In this document: piece after piece, positions 62,685-64,000 of the stretch
Layout of the letters: the number at the start of each line of letters is the position of its first letter
Position numbering within the stretch: the stretch's first letter is position 1
Assembly: GCF_015840715.1 (NCBI RefSeq)
Contig: NZ_CP060397.1
Location: 1,488,001-1,552,000 of the forward strand
Direction of reading: 5' to 3'
Source: Synechococcus sp. CBW1004
Lineage (GTDB): Bacteria > Cyanobacteriota > Cyanobacteriia > PCC-6307 > Cyanobiaceae
DNA: 64,000 bases
Made by a program: the position numbers and the translations under genes
Notes under the pieces: model-generated
Database searches by the model: none
Told to the model about the DNA's origin: nothing
Seen by the model: only the letters and a program-made list of their open reading frames with translations

Positions 62685-64000
62685 CTGAGCGGAGCGACTG
62701 CGTTGTTCCGCCTGCCAGCGCTCATCAGCCAGCCGCAGCTCGTCCTCGTCGGCCTGCTCCAGCGGCAGATCGAACCAGAAGGTGGTGCCCACCCCCGGTT
62801 CGCTGGCCATCCGGGCCGTGGTGCCGTGCTTCTCGAGGATGCCGCGCACGATCGAGAGCCCAAGGCCGGTGCCCACTTCCGTGTGGACCGCATTCTCGAC
62901 GCGGTAAAAGCGCTCGAAGATGCGTTCCTGATCCGCCTCGGAAATGCCGCAGCCGGTGTCGGCGATCTCCACCCGCAGACGGGGCAGCGGCGCCGTGAGA
63001 GAACAGGTGGGGTTCTCGTCATTGGGGCAGGTGCCGGGATCCAGCTGACAGATGTCGGGCCACGGGTAGGCGCGCAGCACCAGCTGACTGCCCCGGCCGG
63101 AGAACTTCAGGGCGTTGCCCACGAGGTTGTCGAAGACCTGCAGCAGCAGATCCCAGTTGCCGCGCACCTGAGGCAGCTGTTCCTCGACGTCGAGGTGCAG
63201 CTGCACTCCCTTGTCCTCCGCGTTGAGGCGGTAGGTGCGCAGGGTCTGCTCCATCGCCGGCCGCAGATCCAGGGGCTCCATCGTCCAGATCCGGTCACTC
63301 TCCAGCCGGGAGAGATCGAGCACGTCGTTCACCAGGCGGGTCAGTCGATCGGTCTCGGCGTTCGCGATGCCGAGGAACTCCCGCTTCTCCGCCTCGCTGA
63401 GCTGGTCGCCCAGATCGTGGAGGGTCTCCACATAGCTCTTGATGTTGAACAGCGGCGTGCGCAGCTCATGCGAGACGTTGCTGATGAAGCGGCTCTGGGC
63501 GGCATTCAGCTCCACCTCGCGCGTCAGGTCCTGCACGGTCACGGCGATGCCCTTGAGCGTCTCTCCGCTGGCGTCACGCACCGACTGGAGGACGATGCGC
63601 AGGGTGCGAGGAGGCTCACCGCAGCTGCAGCGCACATCACTGCCATCGCGCTCGCCGCTGAGCAGGGTCTGGAGAACGGGCTGGAGCTCCTCGCTGAGGG
63701 CCTCCGGCAACTGATCGGCCAGGGGGGTTCCCTCCAGATTGCGCCCCTCCCAGCGGAACAGCCGCCGGGCGGTGGGGTTCACCAGCACGATGCAGCCGTC
63801 GGCATCGAGCAGCACCGCCCCGTCGGCCATCGTGGCGATCAGGGTCTGCTGCTTCACCTGAGCCGCCTGCAGCTCCTCGATGTTCGCCTCGTCGTAGGCC
63901 TCCAGCCGATCGGCCATGGTGTTGAACCCCTCCAGGAGCTCGCCGAGCTCACCCCCCACCGGCAGAGCGATGCGGGTCCCGAAGTCACCGCCGGCGATCT
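62652..64000 (-). CDS. nblS: Sensor histidine kinase, NblS/Hik33 type (5' part off the window)
   Basis: The C-terminal 449 codons of a membrane histidine kinase; the N-terminal sensor lies beyond the right edge. A HAMP end (RIALPVGGELGELLEGFNTM) leads into a PAS domain (TLIATMADGAVLLDADGCIVLVN). The kinase core then has FISNVSHELRTPLFNIKSY (phospho-His), DNLVGNALKFSGRG (N box), DTGCGISEADQERIFERF and GTGLGLSIVRGI. The domain order and the TMADGAVLLD stretch fit NblS/Hik33, which controls light, nutrient and cold responses in cyanobacteria. The kinase call is firm; the NblS identity is likely. Confidence 0.82.
   Translation of the reverse strand, partial: IAGGDFGTRIALPVGGELGELLEGFNTMADRLEAYDEANIEELQAAQVKQQTLIATMADGAVLLDADGCIVLVNPTARRLFRWEGRNLEGTPLADQLPEALSEELQPVLQTLLSGERDGSDVRCSCGEPPRTLRIVLQSVRDASGETLKGIAVTVQDLTREVELNAAQSRFISNVSHELRTPLFNIKSYVETLHDLGDQLSEAEKREFLGIANAETDRLTRLVNDVLDLSRLESDRIWTMEPLDLRPAMEQTLRTYRLNAEDKGVQLHLDVEEQLPQVRGNWDLLLQVFDNLVGNALKFSGRGSQLVLRAYPWPDICQLDPGTCPNDENPTCSLTAPLPRLRVEIADTGCGISEADQERIFERFYRVENAVHTEVGTGLGLSIVRGILEKHGTTARMASEPGVGTTFWFDLPLEQADEDELRLADERWQAEQRSRSAQVSSADLLTIG

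Overview
The window is high-GC cyanobacterial DNA of the Synechococcus/Cyanobium type. This rests on a complete kaiA-kaiB-kaiC clock cluster, psbV (cytochrome c550), a plant-type petF ferredoxin, ftrV (ferredoxin-thioredoxin reductase variable chain), an nblS-like histidine kinase at the right edge, a photosystem II S4-domain protein, and several small families typical of cyanobacteria (DUF1818, DUF3493, the low-complexity-tail membrane protein).

Left third (1-25.6 kb), accessory in character. It opens with a partial large exported or membrane protein. Next is a two-gene unit encoding a pentameric ligand-gated ion channel (pLGIC) homologue and a membrane-anchored periplasmic binding protein, 11 bp apart. 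Then come an SbcD/SbcC-like (YhaO/YhaN-type) nuclease-ATPase pair, a SIMPL-domain protein, and an arsenic module (arsR, GAPDH, arsJ) with a clear ATCAA-N6-TTGAT operator. An AraC-type HTH protein and an Hsp20 follow. A PhnD-like binding protein is translationally coupled to a membrane GGDEF protein. Two insertion sequences follow: an IS630-type element splits a 100-codon gene that can be rebuilt exactly, and an IS5-type element splits an amidohydrolase with a 5-bp target duplication. The damaged amidohydrolase is the first gene of an ATGA-coupled amidohydrolase-CobW-MFS operon. A decayed stretch with an EAL-domain remnant leads to tRNA-Thr.

Middle (25.7-48.3 kb), mostly core genome. The minus-strand rimP-nusA-ylxR-infB translation/transcription operon is followed by a cpdA-like phosphoesterase, a Deg/HtrA protease, rpiA, an exported msrB, secG, gpmI, pyrR, ftrV, a divergent Hsp70, rpoZ-DUF1818, an EVE protein, murD, tRNA-Val and the PSII S4 protein.

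Right (48.3-64 kb), core genome. It holds serA, prmA, petF with a textbook terminator, psbV with its own terminator, rnz, a SpoIID-like protein coupled to nagB, yebC, truB, rpmA and rplU. Divergently from rplU run kaiA, kaiB and kaiC. These converge on nblS through a hairpin that lies inside the end of the nblS coding sequence.

The most unusual content is the pLGIC plus binding-protein pair. The PhnD-like/GGDEF pair repeats the same architecture of a periplasmic binding protein next to a membrane effector. Gene starts were chosen by family length, signal peptides and overlaps; no database search was possible.
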